A stretch of 64,000 nt of DNA from Saxidomus purpurata (Eukaryota; Mollusca; Bivalvia; Venerida; Veneridae), in the NCBI GenBank assembly GCA_022818135.1, contig JAFMSR010000002.1:29302327-29366326 (forward strand), given 5' to 3'. This document shows positions 44,541-55,841 of this stretch, one piece after another (the stretch's first letter is position 1; the number at the start of each line of letters is the position of its first letter). A program made the translations under genes and the position numbers. The notes under the pieces are model-generated. The model made no database searches. It saw nothing but the letters and a program-made list of their open reading frames with translations, and was not told the origin of the DNA.

Positions 44541-45396
44541 TGCGCATAATGTCACTTTAAGTATGATATAATGCATAAGAAAAGATTAAAAATTGATACC
44601 CATTCTGAAAAATTCACAGCATACATAAACATTTACAATACAAAATTCTAGCTATTTCTGCATTTAGCACCTTGATCTGATAGTGTATCACTAAAGATTG
44701 ATATTGCGAAAAAGTTAAGTCATTGACTTATCATTATTTTTCAAGAAATTAACTAGCAATATGTTAGTCTCCATAAAAAACAGGGTCAATAAAATTTCTT
44801 GTTATTTTGAATTTCAGCAGTGAACATTTCTTGTTATTTTGAATTTCAGCAGTGACACCCCCCCTTAAAAGATCTTTCATCGTGTAAACTGGTCATAGGC
44901 CCAAAGTATTTGCACCAATGTTGCATTTGTTTACTATTCGTCATCAACATCTGGCTTGTGTAGTTCATTTTTATGAATAGAAGATACAATAAACTAATTT
45001 GTGAACAACGTTTTATATTGTCTTAAACTAAAATATAACACTATAATAGAAATAAACTTCAACTCAAGTTTTTAAATATTTATCCCCTACAATATAAAGT
45101 GGCTAAAGGAATTTGCTATCAAACAATGTCATGATTGAGTAAACGATAAAAGCAAATGACTTTTCGTATCAAAAAATGCTATACAAACACATCATGATAG
45201 ATAAAGCTGCCCTAAAAGCTTTGAGGTAAAAAACTGTACAGCTATAAATGCTACGATAATTCGAAGCCAAGTGATAGAAGCTTTTGTCACAGGTAGACGT
45301 CACTTCCCTTGCGTCCGTAAGTATATTGTTATACAATAACGACGGTCTTATGTGTGTGGCACAAAAAGTTGTTCTTATATGTCCCTCGTTTATTTT

Positions 45397-45593
45397 TCAC
45401 CCCATGAAGGCTTTTACACGACCTTTTATCAGCTGTCTGCATATTGCGCACTTCCGGATGTTCAGTGCGCATGCTTCACAGGAAACCATATGGCCACAAG
45501 GGGTGAAAACAACATCTGACTCCCTATCCATGCAGATTTTGCAAGTTAGCTGGTGTTTCAATTTCAAATTTTCCTCTCGCAAATGTTTCGGAT
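45397..45593 (-). CDS. IAP exon 5: RING finger and C-terminus
   Basis: Acceptor CTTTTTAG. Encodes [38 protein letters not shown] and [10 protein letters not shown], the usual C-terminal RING of IAPs. The stop is followed at once by AAAATAAAC, which could act as a polyadenylation signal. Confidence 0.95.
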
Positions 45594-48500
45594 CTAAAAA
45601 GATAATAATAAAAGTAGTTAATAATACTGCTAATCATTATGAACAAGTATCTGACACAAATTATAGAGTGGAAGCTGGGCATCAACGTTGTCCACCAAAG
45701 GTTACATAAGGCAGATGCGCCAAACGTATTTCTCAAACTTTGAAATGGACAGAACTAAATACTTTTTAATGCATTTTACACTGAATTTGTATACAATTGT
45801 TTATCTCTTATAAAGCATAAAGAAAAGCTTCATAGTCTGGAATGGAATATGCGTAATTAAAAAAAATAACATGTAAAAAAGACGTCAGTATAAAAATAAT
45901 GATGACTAAATAATAATTGTAGTTGATGTTTAAAATGTATAAGAGTGCTAAATGTATTTGAAAACAAGAGGGCCAAGATGGCCCCTTATCGCTCACCTGG
46001 CTACCACCTGCTATAATACAAGGTCAACCATGGTATTGCGGAAAGGGTAAAAATTGACCTGGGGTCCTGATTTGAACAATCTACGTAGCGGTCCACTACA
46101 CAACGCTTCATTTCAAATACCAGGCCTTGTTGTTTTTAGGCAAGAAGATTTTTAAAGATTTCCCTGTAAGTAAATCAATGGGAACCGAGTGACCCCAACC
46201 CCCTCTTCAGAGAAATTGATAACTGAGACCATTCAAAGATTACAAATGAGTTATATTATAGTGCATTAAGAAATATTACATGGTCATTATTAATGATAAC
46301 TAACCAAGTCTGCAAAATATAATGTTGAATAGAAAAGGTTGCAAAACAAACTAAATACAAAATTCTTAAACCTGTCAGAAAGAAATTCAACTGTATGATG
46401 TTTGTTCTTATCTCTAAGAAAGATTTTGGAAAACCATGTTGCTACTTATAGCAGTATATAATCATCATTCTGCATAGACTGAGTTCATTTATATTGTTAT
46501 GAAACAGCTTGTGTCATTACTATTTTAAGACAAATTGGTTTTCTTAGTTTTTACATCATTTTAATTAAGTATTACCATGGTTTCTGTGGGTTTAAATTTG
46601 AACAATCTTAGTAGAGTTCCACCAGGTAATGCTACATGCTAAATATTTAAGCTCTGTATGCTTTCTGGTTTTAGAGAAGAAGTTTTCCTATAAAAGCCTA
46701 TGTAAAAACAAGTGACCCCCCACCCCCCTGGGCGGGGTCAGTTTCGAACAGCCTTGGTATAGGTCCACTGGTCTTTGTAATGCCACATGCCAAATATGTA
46801 AGCTCTAGGCCTTCCTTTTATTGAGAAGAAGAATTATATAAGTTTTTCCTATTTGTTGCCTTGGCAACCAGAGTTCTGCATGGAATGAAATAATTAGAAC
46901 AACTATGAGCCTTCATGCAAGAAACATCCCTGCCAAGTTTCATCAACATTAGCCCAGTGGTTTCAGAGGAGATGTCGCTTGAAGGAAAATGTTAACGGAC
47001 GTACGGCGGACGGAATGCGATCCTAATAGCTCACTCTTTCATTTTGTGCCAGGTGAGCTAAAACACATTCATATGCACTACTTCAAGCTTATTAATACCA
47101 AGAGATTTAAGATGATTTCGGAAGCATAAAAAAGACAGTTAAAAATGTAGGTTTCTATTAAAATATACCTGATATTGTTTCCGTTGAAGAACTAACGACT
47201 GAGTGTGTTTCTATTTCATCCGTCCTCTGACATATAGGTTCTAAATGCTGATTTGTCATTGACGGCACTGTCGTGACTGCTTCTGTCGATTTTGTATTTA
47301 AGGAAGGTGCTTCCGAGGTTAGCAACAGTTCATCAAGTAATTGGGAAAGAGTGGAGTCATTAATTTCTGTGATTCCTAAACAGAGCAAAATATAAAATGT
47401 AAACCTCATATGAAAAGAAAACTAATAAACCATAAATAAGTTGATTATCAGCGAAATAAAGACATTTGCAACTTCAGCGACATATTCAGCAAAGAAAGCA
47501 GTATATATGTTATTATATGACATATAAGTTATCCGAGTCAATCTATAGAATTATATGCATTTATAGTACAATGAAATTATGATCTTCAATTTAGTTGTTC
47601 TTCAAATACCAGGGGCACTTTGGGTGTAGATTTACTTGTAGCTTTTGTTTTACCAAGAAGGATGTCTTACGGAAGAAATTGAGCGTTATTTCTATAAAAT
47701 ATAATCCTACCGTTACTTTGTAAATTGAAAGTACACGTTTTATATGCATGTATAGCTTGATTATTTACTTGAAGTGATACTTGGGCTTTAAGTATAGCAA
47801 TCACTCAATTTCCGTGTATCCCAAATCAAGAAACTTAAAAAACCTTCTCATAGAACTTTCTGAGTGGATATGAAGTATTTATATATTATGTCACGGAAAC
47901 CTCTTCGGGATACTTACATCAAGTTACTATATAATGTGCATGTTTATTTAAACATGTGTAGTGCAGTCTCATTTAAATCATATCCTGCGATTCAGTTAGC
48001 GAAATGAGCGAAGATACTGAATCTTATTTTAATGAGATTGTGTGTAGCGTTTCTAAAAAAGAAACGTTTCTGGGATCCTCTGCCATTATTTACAAAATAT
48101 GAGCTGTCGTAAACTCTGCTCAAAATGTTATAGTAACGATTCTGAATGCCATAGCATCAGTATCTAGAAAATAGGCCAACACGTATTATAGTTTGTTTGG
48201 GAAACCAGCGCTTAATTATTATATCATCCTACTTAATTTTAGTTTTTATGGTGTTTACTGCAAATTGTTATTTAGTTTTCGTTTTGTCACGATGTTATGC
48301 GTATATGGTTTTATTGTAAATTGTTGTTTCGTTTTCCTTTCGTCACACTGGTGTGAGTAACGAACAAAACAGTTAAATATCTCAATTGATAAATGGATTT
48401 ATTATTTATGACACTGTCCTTTAAACTGAAGAAATCAGACTTAAACTCAGAAGTAGAAAATACGTTAATCACAATACATGTGTACTGACTGATCTGCATG

Positions 48501-50485
48501 TGTTTCAGCTGACCTTATTATAGTCTTAGTGAAAATTGAAAAAGATTAAAAATGTCTCATACCTCGTACACCCTTTTGTTCGCAAATATTTTGTATGTCA
48601 GCTTCTGAAAAGCCCATTTCAAAAAGTGTTCTTTGTACACGTGACGATATCCTTTCCTTTTCTGCATGAATGGCACCTGTCTTCGATTTACTTTCATTAT
48701 CGTTGCAATGTGCCAAGACGTGCTTTTCTGTGTCGCATTCTCCATTTGTTTTAGCCGAGGCTGTGTTTGTTAGTTGTCCAGGAAATTTGCCTGCCTGTAA
48801 AAAAAACCAGATTTGATTGATCTTATTCCTTCATCAAAATATACTTGTCAGGTATTAAATATACAGTTTGTGAAATACAAAAACCGTTTGAAAACTTAAG
48901 CATAGAAGTTAGATGATACGATGTACCCAAGGGTACAAAAAATAAAGACTTAAAATACAGTATTTTTATCTTTTGAATTACTGCATGTAGATCAGTGTCA
49001 TCGGAACACAAATGCTGCTTACCAAACATGTGGTTCGCTCGTCTGTCGTGTCTATTTCTCTGTCTGTATGTGGGCTGATTAAGGCTGGTCTTTTCTGTTC
49101 CTTCAGAAATGTGCACCATGGAAACCACCTTGCATGCTCCTCCCATGGACCGTCGCCGTACTCCCAATTCCGCAATCCACCACCACAAGAGAAACATCTA
49201 ACGCAATCACTGAAACCTGAAAAGTACCAGTAATATTAGTAGTAGTGTGTTTAATTCTTATTTTTTCTGTGCAACATGACTCCTTGTACAAGATTGCTGA
49301 AAATTGGAAAACACTCTTTTTCAATGACCTAGACCAGAATAGTAAAACGATCGGCGTATTCATACCACGGCACGGGAGAAGTGATATACATTGTGATCAC
49401 TACTGTTTGAGCCGTCAGTTAAAATGTATTGACTCCTTTTTTTCTTAACAAAACTTACCTACGAAAAAGAACCCCGCGTCAGCCAGCACGCATGGTTCTA
49501 TTACTTCAGGATAGGGCCATTCAGTATAAGTGTCCATTCTGTGTTGGTAATTCTCATATTCGGGGTGCTTGGGTGGTCGTCTGCTTTTAATTGTTGATTC
49601 GTTTTTGTTTGTATTTCGGCTGTGTCTTTCTATGTTCATTTCTCCACTGCTAAAACTGTCGTTAGATTCGTAGTCGCGACCACCTTGGGCTCCTTGAACA
49701 TCCTCAGAATGTATTCCAATATTTGAACGATCGAGTCCTCCTAGAAAACGACACTCTGGCGAGTACTGGGTATGTATGTCAGAAATAATATCAGAGTCTT
49801 TCCAACCTTGGTACTGAAGCCCGCAAAAGAAACATGTAACACTGTCACCGGATCCGTTGTAGTAAAACCCGTTCGACGCTAGACGTATCGGCATTACAGG
49901 GGAATCCATTGGAAATGTTTTGAATGTCTCATATCTTGCCCACTCAAATTTCATCAGCTCAGATTTGTCAGAAGCTGTTTCAAGTTCGTGAAAATATTGA
50001 TGAAGAGAAGCTGGAAGAACCCAGCATTTCTGCTTTGCATTTTGTCCAAATAAAAACAAGTGCGAATAAACGTCTCTTCTTTTGCTGGCAAAAGATGTAG
50101 AATTCTTTGAGTACTGGTCATCTTCTAAAATGTCCAGAATTGAAGACCGCTTTCTTGATTCATTCGAACAGACTCTATTCATTCCACTTGTGCACACGTC
50201 TATGTCACCAAACTGTCCAGAATAAGTCGCACGTTTTGAATTGACAAGTGTCGTTGTTAATACTATCCACCAACAGCAAATGATACAAGTTATAAATATG
50301 TATTCACGTACGAATATGTGCACACTTCTAAATCTGTTTGTTTGCACTTCAAACACGTGTACATGTGTGGAAAGCTCTATGAGCCCTGTTTCTGCAATCT
50401 CTGCATGCGATATTGTAACTATCAAAGCAGGTATAATAAATCCTGTTAATATCATGAACAATCGTATTTTAGACATGATTTCCAT
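45397..50485 (-). CDS. IAP: signal/TM segment, 2 BIR, UBA-like and RING, 618 aa
   Basis: An inhibitor-of-apoptosis family E3 ubiquitin ligase; relatives bind caspases or signalling adaptors through BIR domains and ubiquitinate through the RING. Exons on the minus strand: 50485-49459, 49216-49023, 48794-48563, 47375-47169, 45593-45397. Introns are GT-AG and phases join (1857 nt). BIR1 is about 178-250 with zinc ligands C218, C221, H238, C245. BIR2 is about 306-385 with C350, C353, H370, C377 ([18 protein letters not shown]). The UBA-like part is about 459-500 ([19 protein letters not shown]). The RING is 571-605 (CKIC, PCGH, CEAC, CAIC). This is the architecture of cIAP-type proteins without a CARD. 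Odd: residues 5-28 look like a signal peptide and 62-82 like a membrane helix followed by NSKR, which would put the BIR and RING parts in the cytosol. An in-frame stop lies at 50540-50542. A start at Met102 would give an ordinary soluble IAP. Confidence 0.93.
45964..47062. repeat. Dispersed repeat of about 1.1 kb in IAP intron 4
   Basis: It begins ACAAGAGGGCCAAGATGGCC followed by TCGCTCACCTGGCTACC and ends CAGGTGAGCTAAA. Shorter relatives with TATCGCTCACCTGACTACC occur at 57655, with TATCGCTCTACTGGACTG at 52050, and inverted near 31190. The length and inside vary, so the boundaries are approximate. Confidence 0.55.
47169..47375 (-). CDS. IAP exon 4: end of the UBA-like domain and Ser/Thr-rich linker
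   Basis: Acceptor TCTGTTTAG, donor GTATAT. Encodes [15 protein letters not shown], a likely third UBA helix, then a Ser/Thr/Glu-rich linker to the RING. Confidence 0.8.
47961..48042. repeat. Small foldback in IAP intron 3
   Basis: CAGTCTCATTTAAATCATAT...GATTCAGT folds on ACTGAATC...TTTAATGAGATTGTG around a short loop. It looks MITE-like, with no coding. Confidence 0.6.
48563..48794 (-). CDS. IAP exon 3: linker and start of the UBA-like domain
   Basis: Acceptor TTTTTTACAG, donor GTATGA. A polar linker is followed by [20 protein letters not shown], with the MGF motif usual in the first loop of UBA domains. Confidence 0.85.
49023..49216 (-). CDS. IAP exon 2: zinc-binding half of BIR2
   Basis: Acceptor CTTTTCAG, donor GTAAGC. 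Encodes [37 protein letters not shown] and a hydrophilic linker with [14 protein letters not shown]. Confidence 0.93.
49459..50485 (-). CDS. IAP exon 1: N-terminal hydrophobic segments, BIR1, start of BIR2
   Basis: One open stretch of 342 codons from ATG to the donor GTAAGT. BIR1 motif [11 protein letters not shown], then [11 protein letters not shown]2 begins [18 protein letters not shown] and stops at GFFFVG, where the intron falls. A possible acceptor (TTACTCTCACAG) lies 16 bases before the ATG, so a leader exon is possible. Confidence 0.92.
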
Positions 50486-50649
50486 CGCGAATAGAATGTA
50501 TCTGTGAGAGTAAAAAGAAAATAGGAAAGGAGTAAAGTATTAATAGATAAATTATTAAAGGGTTTCTAGAACGGGAAACTTGCAGGGAACCTTTGTTTGT
50601 ACATTTTTATTTTCTTACAATGTCTACACATGAAGTTTATGTAATATTA

Positions 50650-50860
50650 TATCTGCAGAGCCGCCTTGGTTCAGTTCGCGTCCAGGGCCCGATCCCTACC
50701 AGTGTCCAAGTATATAGTGGTAGCATCCTTATAGGCACGACAGAATATGATAATTGCCTCTCAGGTTGATTCCACCTGGAATGAGTCCCGAGAGCGATTA
50801 ATAATGTTAGAACTTTTCGAGGGTAAATAAGTTAGTAAAATACAATACAATACAACATTT
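50650..50860. repeat. SINE-like element ending in AATACAATACAATACAAC
   Basis: GAGCCGCCTTGGTTCAGTTCG starts a tRNA-like but degenerate head. The body contains CACGACAGAATATGATAATTGCCTCT and the end is a simple A-rich repeat, as in SINE tails. Confidence 0.5.
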
Positions 50861-50864
50861 ATGA

Positions 50865-51215
50865 CATTACCATGTTCGGTAAAATTCCAGCAAACATAGG
50901 TGTATGTAAAAAAAGTAAATAAATAATAACTTTTAAAAAAAAAAATTTTTGTACCAGTACAAAATAAAACTTTTCAATATTAGTTTTCCTTGACTGGGAG
51001 AGTCAAGTTAAAAATAGAAAATTTTGGGGTTTGTTTCCTTCCACTGCCGAGCAACATCGGATAAGCCAAGGAAGATCACGCAAGGAAGGTTTTTATTAGT
51101 CCATTTCTTTAATTTCTAAGGCATTAAATTATTCCGGGATTAATTAGTTTAACACATATAAATACAGACCGAAAATTGCTTTTATAAAACGCTCACCAAA
51201 ACACTATGTGCGAGC
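50865..51215 (+). repeat. Dispersed repeat, right copy flanking the IAP gene
   Basis: Direct-orientation partner of 44148-44540, diverged by substitutions and short deletions. Blocks such as GACTGGGAGAGTCAAGTTAA and CTTCCACTGCCGAGCAACA are unchanged. Confidence 0.8.
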
Positions 51216-51429
51216 AGCTGTATGTTGGTTCCAATGTTGTATAAAAATAAAAAAAAATTAAATACCTTTTTGTTTTTACCGCTGGGCTAAAAGTGCATTT
51301 AACATTGGATAAGCGGAAAAGAAGTTGTATGAATTTTATGGAGTTTTGCCGATTTGGTACAATCGTGCATTAATATGTTATGTACCATAAGCCCCATTTA
51401 ATACGCGGATAAGCCATACTAGAACTTGT

Positions 51430-51622
51430 CCCGTTCCAGAGGCACCCCTGATTCTTTAACATGCCCGGTGTACAGCACCGTTACATATGACCTCGGTTTT
51501 TAGGCCAGTCTCATCCGAAAGACCATTAATTAGTTATGTTAGTGGAGGAGCGGGGGATCGAACCTGCGATCCCTGGATTACAAGTCAAGCGCGTTGCTAC
51601 TGGACCACTGATCCGCGGATGT
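51430..51622 (-). repeat. tRNA-derived SINE, family C
   Basis: On the minus strand: A-box-like CAGTGGTCCAGTAGCAACGC, then GGTTCGATCCC (B box), then a body with GGTCTTTCGGATGAGACTGG and CCGAGGTC. The same body follows the tRNA-like head at 59528-59715. Confidence 0.75.
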
Positions 51623-54235
51623 TCACAGGAGTGATTTTATTTATATTACAAGTCTGGCATTAAATACGCTGAAAGGACTTTAAAAGGGAAAAGGACTGTG
51701 ACTGTATGAAGGTGATAGTAGCTCGTTCAATCATGAGTTCCCTGTACACATTTCAGATAATTATTATTATTAGAACTGAAAGCACAAACTTCATAAAAGA
51801 GACGGAAACGGTAGTCTACTGAATGCTCATCGGCAACATTGAAAAATGCAACACTGTAAATGATAATACGCTCAAGTTTCGAGACAGTGAATATGAACAG
51901 AAAACAAACATAAGATGAATACAATAACTCGCCTAAAGCGCTTGCTTAGGGGAACTAAAATGAATGCAATAAAAGGAATTGCAAGATTTTTTTTATTTTC
52001 AAATTGTATTTAAATGTAATAAACAGATAACACGAGGCCCAAAATGGCCAGTTTATCGCTCTACTGGACTGATGTGACTGTTCTGAGTAAGTTTTGGAAT
52101 GCTATCAGAGGTCACTGTGACCTTGACTAAAATATCAGTAGGGGTTATCTATTCAGTAAGACCAATCATCCTATGAAGTTTGAAGACTATTGTTGATAAT
52201 TAGATCTAAAAATATTGAATGGAAATTATTTTCGAACTTCGGCTCACTGTGACCTTGACCTTTATCCCTTAAAGCTGCTCGCTTTCAGTTACCGTTGAAA
52301 AAAAAATTTTTCAAAAACATTGACATTCTTATTCATAAATATACTAAAGGCTAAAAAAAAAAAAGAGCAAAATATTAGGTAGGAATTTCGCAGAAATCGA
52401 TTGAAAAGGTCGGTTACACGGCACCGCTACACTATATGTTTATATTGAAATTTCAAAAGCGTTTGAACGCTTTTGAATTTGGTAGCGTATTTTTCGAAGT
52501 TTAGAGATGTACGTGACATGAATTTGTACTGGAGCCTTTTTATATCACCACATGTTCTAAAATACGTTATTTACATACAGTTTGAAGAACTTTATTTTTT
52601 TACCAAAATCTGAGAGCGAGCAGCTTTAACAATATGGATCATATACATGTTGCAGGCAACCTTCTAAGCAAGTTTAATAAAAGTCAAACAAGAAAAATCG
52701 TGAAATAAAGTATCACAGCGGGCCGAGAAACAAATGACATGTAAATATTTTGGAAATTGGTGATGGTTGAGGTTGAGGCATGGCCCCAAAGATTTCAAGG
52801 AGACCAGGCTTAACTTATACCTTAAGCTAATACCTATCAGGAGTACATCTGATATCAAGTTTGATATGTTGAAAAGCAAACTTAAGTATTCCAGCCTTTA
52901 ACGGTCAATTTTTCAATTGTTATTTTCATTAACTATATCCTTTCAATGATTCATATTCAAATTCTGAAAGACATTTAACGTCTAGTTAAAAATATATATG
53001 GTATTTTATAACTCTAGCCTCATCTCGTAAATAACTAACTGAATGGTATACCAGAAGGAATAATTTGTCAATATTCAGTAACAATTATATAACAATTCAT
53101 TGACAAGACAATTTTGGTAAATAAGTGTTCAGTATACACTGTAGAAATACATTAACAACACATTAACTCATGTGCCTGCCCAAATGATAGTGATGTAGAT
53201 ATGTTTACAAAGTTAAAAAAATAATAAAGATAAAGTGGTTTAAACTCAAAGAAAATGCAAGTTTTATTAATGGGGCATCCATTCCACTCTGATAAATTTT
53301 GTCTGATGAAATCTATCGTCTACGACAACTCTTGCAGTTCTAGATACCTTATTTAGACCATATAAAGAACGACTACTCTTGCATTTCTAGAAAAATATAC
53401 TGTGTCTACAGTTTTCATCTCAGAAGTACCTCCATTTTTTCAATGAAGGAAGATGCATTCGATCTAATGCTTAACTCTCCATGCATCTTTTACTCACCCC
53501 GTATTAAATATAGGGGTATTGCTGGGGGTAAAAGACTTTGTGGCTTACAAAACGTACCGGAAATTTCTGCCGATTTGACCAAAACAACAGAGAATACTCA
53601 GAACTTTATTATTTTTATTACTTTAACAATGAACAATCTAGTTTTAATACACATGTACTCAATGCAGATATTTATAATATCGAAATAAATAGAGGATAGT
53701 TGTTTGTTTCGGTGAAATATCGCTTTTCTTTTAAAAGTGAACGCCAAAAACTGATGTTTTCACGAGTGGCTACGCCACGCCACTCGTTACTCGACACACG
53801 CCACTCTGTTACCCGTCTGTTCCTTACGTTTCTGAAAACCAATCGTTCCAATCGTTCCTTGGCTGAGGAATAGTGGTGACCGTTATAGCAACCAGTCCTT
53901 TACCGGGTTTTATATGTGCTGTTATATTCGTGACTGCAAAACGGTTTTTGTAGGAAATGCCTCTGCATTTTTCGATCAAAAACATCTACATTTGTATTTC
54001 TAATATCGTTCTGAATAGTTTTAATTTCAAATATTATCACTCTTGCGAGAGAGAGGCAGCGACATTTTCAGCGCTGCTACTAATTTGCAGCTGAGTGGAC
54101 TGAGGCACATTTGGCATCGGTGTCTTGCCCATGGAAACATCTCGTGCTTGGGCTTGGATTCGAACCTGGGCCCATCTGTTCCAGAGGCGAATATCCTAAC
54201 GGCTGAGTTATCGAGGCCCACACAATGTATCATAT

Positions 54236-54950
54236 TATTATACCCCCGAAACGAAGTTTGGGGGGGGGGGGGGTATATAGGAGTCACCCGGTGGTTGGTC
54301 GGTCGGTCGGGCGGTCGGTCCGTTGCATTTTCCTTGTCCGGAGCATATCTTGAAAACTACTGGTTGGAATTCAATACAACTTCATACAATGGTCAAGCAC
54401 ATTGAGAGAAAGTGTAGTGTACAAGAACCATAACTCCATCTTGACTTATTACAGAGTTATTACCCTTTGTTACTTTTCCTTGTCCGGAGCATAACTTGAA
54501 AACTACTGGTTGGAATTCAATACAACTTCATACAATGGTGAAGTACATCGAGAGGAAGTGCAGTGCTCAAGAACCATAACTCCATCTTGACTTATTACAT
54601 AGTTATTACCCTTTGTTACTTTTCCTTGTCCGGAGCATAACTTGAAAACTACTGGTTGGAATTCAATACAACTTCATACAATGGTGAAGTACATCGAGAG
54701 GGAGTGCAGTGCACAAGAATCATAACTCTACCTTGACTCATTACAGAGTTATTGCCCTTTGTTACTTTTCCTTGTCCGGAGCATAACTTGAAAACTACTG
54801 GTTGGAATTCAATACAACTTCCTACCATTACAGAGTTATTGCCAAGGACAATATCTCTATTTTATTCTTTTTCTGCAAGGTATCATGTTACTATGAACTT
54901 CCTCAGTTTATAAAGCAGTCTTTCCGGGGTATTAATCACATTTAGTGATA
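54236..54950 (+). mobile_element. Tandem-repeat element with 146-bp core units (pearl/Helentron-like)
   Basis: It begins with a hairpin (CCCCCGAAAC/GTTTGGGGG with a 14-G run), then TATATAGGAGTCACCCGG and (GGTC)n. The core unit CCTTGTCCGGAGCAT starts at 54332, 54478, 54624 and 54770, exactly 146 bases apart; the fourth is partial. It ends in the hairpin ATCACATTTAGTGAT. The copy at 4530-4816 has the same ends around a single unit. Non-autonomous, encodes nothing. Family assignment is inferred from structure. Confidence 0.82.
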
Positions 54951-55064
54951 GCTTTAGTTTCAGTTTAATCAGAACAGTAAAACATACGAGTATGTGTAAT
55001 AGACCATATTTGTACCTTTATTTTCATACTGATAAAGTCAAATTTTTTTTATTTAGATTTCGAT

Positions 55065-55841
55065 ATGTTCTCACTTGCTGACTTTGACAGCGACGAATAC
55101 AGATGGAGACAGGAAAAAAGGGTTCTGGTAACAATCTGTTCCCAGCCCAGTCTCGCGGAAACCACAATTGAGAAAATCACCGATAACTGTCTATATGATG
55201 GATATGTGGATATCGATGCACTTCATTTGAAAGAATTTTTCAAGCGGTTTCCGGTGAAAGCTGAGGTAAATTTTGTTCAGAACATTGGTTATGATGATTA
55301 CCTTAGAGAAAACATTCAAGTAATGAATGAGAAAAGGGCAGAATATGAAAAGTATGATTGCTTCTTCTTTGTTTTTCTGACCTATAATGGAAAGAAATCC
55401 ACCGATAATGAAAAGTTGCATTTTCATTTTTCGTATCGACCGCTAGAAGACGTCCTAAACGAAGTCAAAAAGCAAGAAGTAACATGGGGAAAGCCAAAGA
55501 TATTTCTTGTTCAAGCAGATGATACGGACCTCCCTGTTAAAGAGAGGGGAACTACAGTGGTGGGGGAGAAGAAGATACTACAGGATGCTGACATACTTAC
55601 CATAAAGTCAACAATACCACAGAAAATTGCTAATAAAAGCGAAAAAAATGACAAACCGTCTTTTCTTGTACAGGCATTTGTCGAGGCAATGAATGAAAAG
55701 AAAAACGAAGACAGGCAAGACTTGTTGACTTTGACCACCATCATAAATGGAAAGGTAGCTGGTATGATAAACGAATCTGGAGATAACGGTTTGTCGGTAC
55801 CTCTCGTCACTTCAACATTTACCAAAAGACTTGTATTTTAA
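55065..55841 (+). CDS. Caspase-like protein lacking both catalytic residues
   Basis: Caspases are cysteine proteases cutting after Asp in cell death and immunity. This product of 258 aa spans both p20- and p10-like parts: LLTLTTIINGKVA and TSTFTKRLVF match the family's LLTLLTRVN and SMLTKKLYF. The catalytic His loop, normally LSHGEEG after DCFV, is LTYNGKK after DCFFFVF (about 99-111). The pentapeptide QACRG is QADDT (150-154), so the active Cys is replaced by Asp152. It should be a pseudoenzyme, like other dead caspase homologues that modulate active ones. The frame is intact, and the surrounding fold motifs (KPKIFLVQ, ADILTIKSTIP) are kept, which argues against a decaying pseudogene. An acceptor (TTTATTTAG) at 55055-55056 leaves FDM in frame before the M, so upstream exons with a prodomain may exist; I did not find them. 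Confidence 0.85.
   Translation: MFSLADFDSDEYRWRQEKRVLVTICSQPSLAETTIEKITDNCLYDGYVDIDALHLKEFFKRFPVKAEVNFVQNIGYDDYLRENIQVMNEKRAEYEKYDCFFFVFLTYNGKKSTDNEKLHFHFSYRPLEDVLNEVKKQEVTWGKPKIFLVQADDTDLPVKERGTTVVGEKKILQDADILTIKSTIPQKIANKSEKNDKPSFLVQAFVEAMNEKKNEDRQDLLTLTTIINGKVAGMINESGDNGLSVPLVTSTFTKRLVF

Larger units (their letters stand above)
42502..45396. other. Actin-IAP intergenic region with repeats
   Basis: It holds the actin 3' region, a copy of the GCAGATCATGA motif (42967), AT-rich dispersed sequence, the 44148-44540 repeat, and a 33-bp direct duplication with TTTCTTGTTATTTTGAATTT at 44798-44855. No gene is seen. Confidence 0.5.
50486..55056. other. Region between divergent IAP and caspase-like genes
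   Basis: Contains two SINE copies, the right copy of the IAP-flanking repeat, other dispersed repeats (51870-52010, 52020-52270), a CACGAGTGGCTACGCC motif near 53761 and the tandem-repeat element at 54236-54950. No gene is recognised; missing 5' exons of the caspase-like gene could lie here. Confidence 0.5.

Noticed and set aside
45284..45709. Plus-strand frame of 141 codons over the IAP RING exon
   Set aside because: Antisense shadow of the RING-coding exon.
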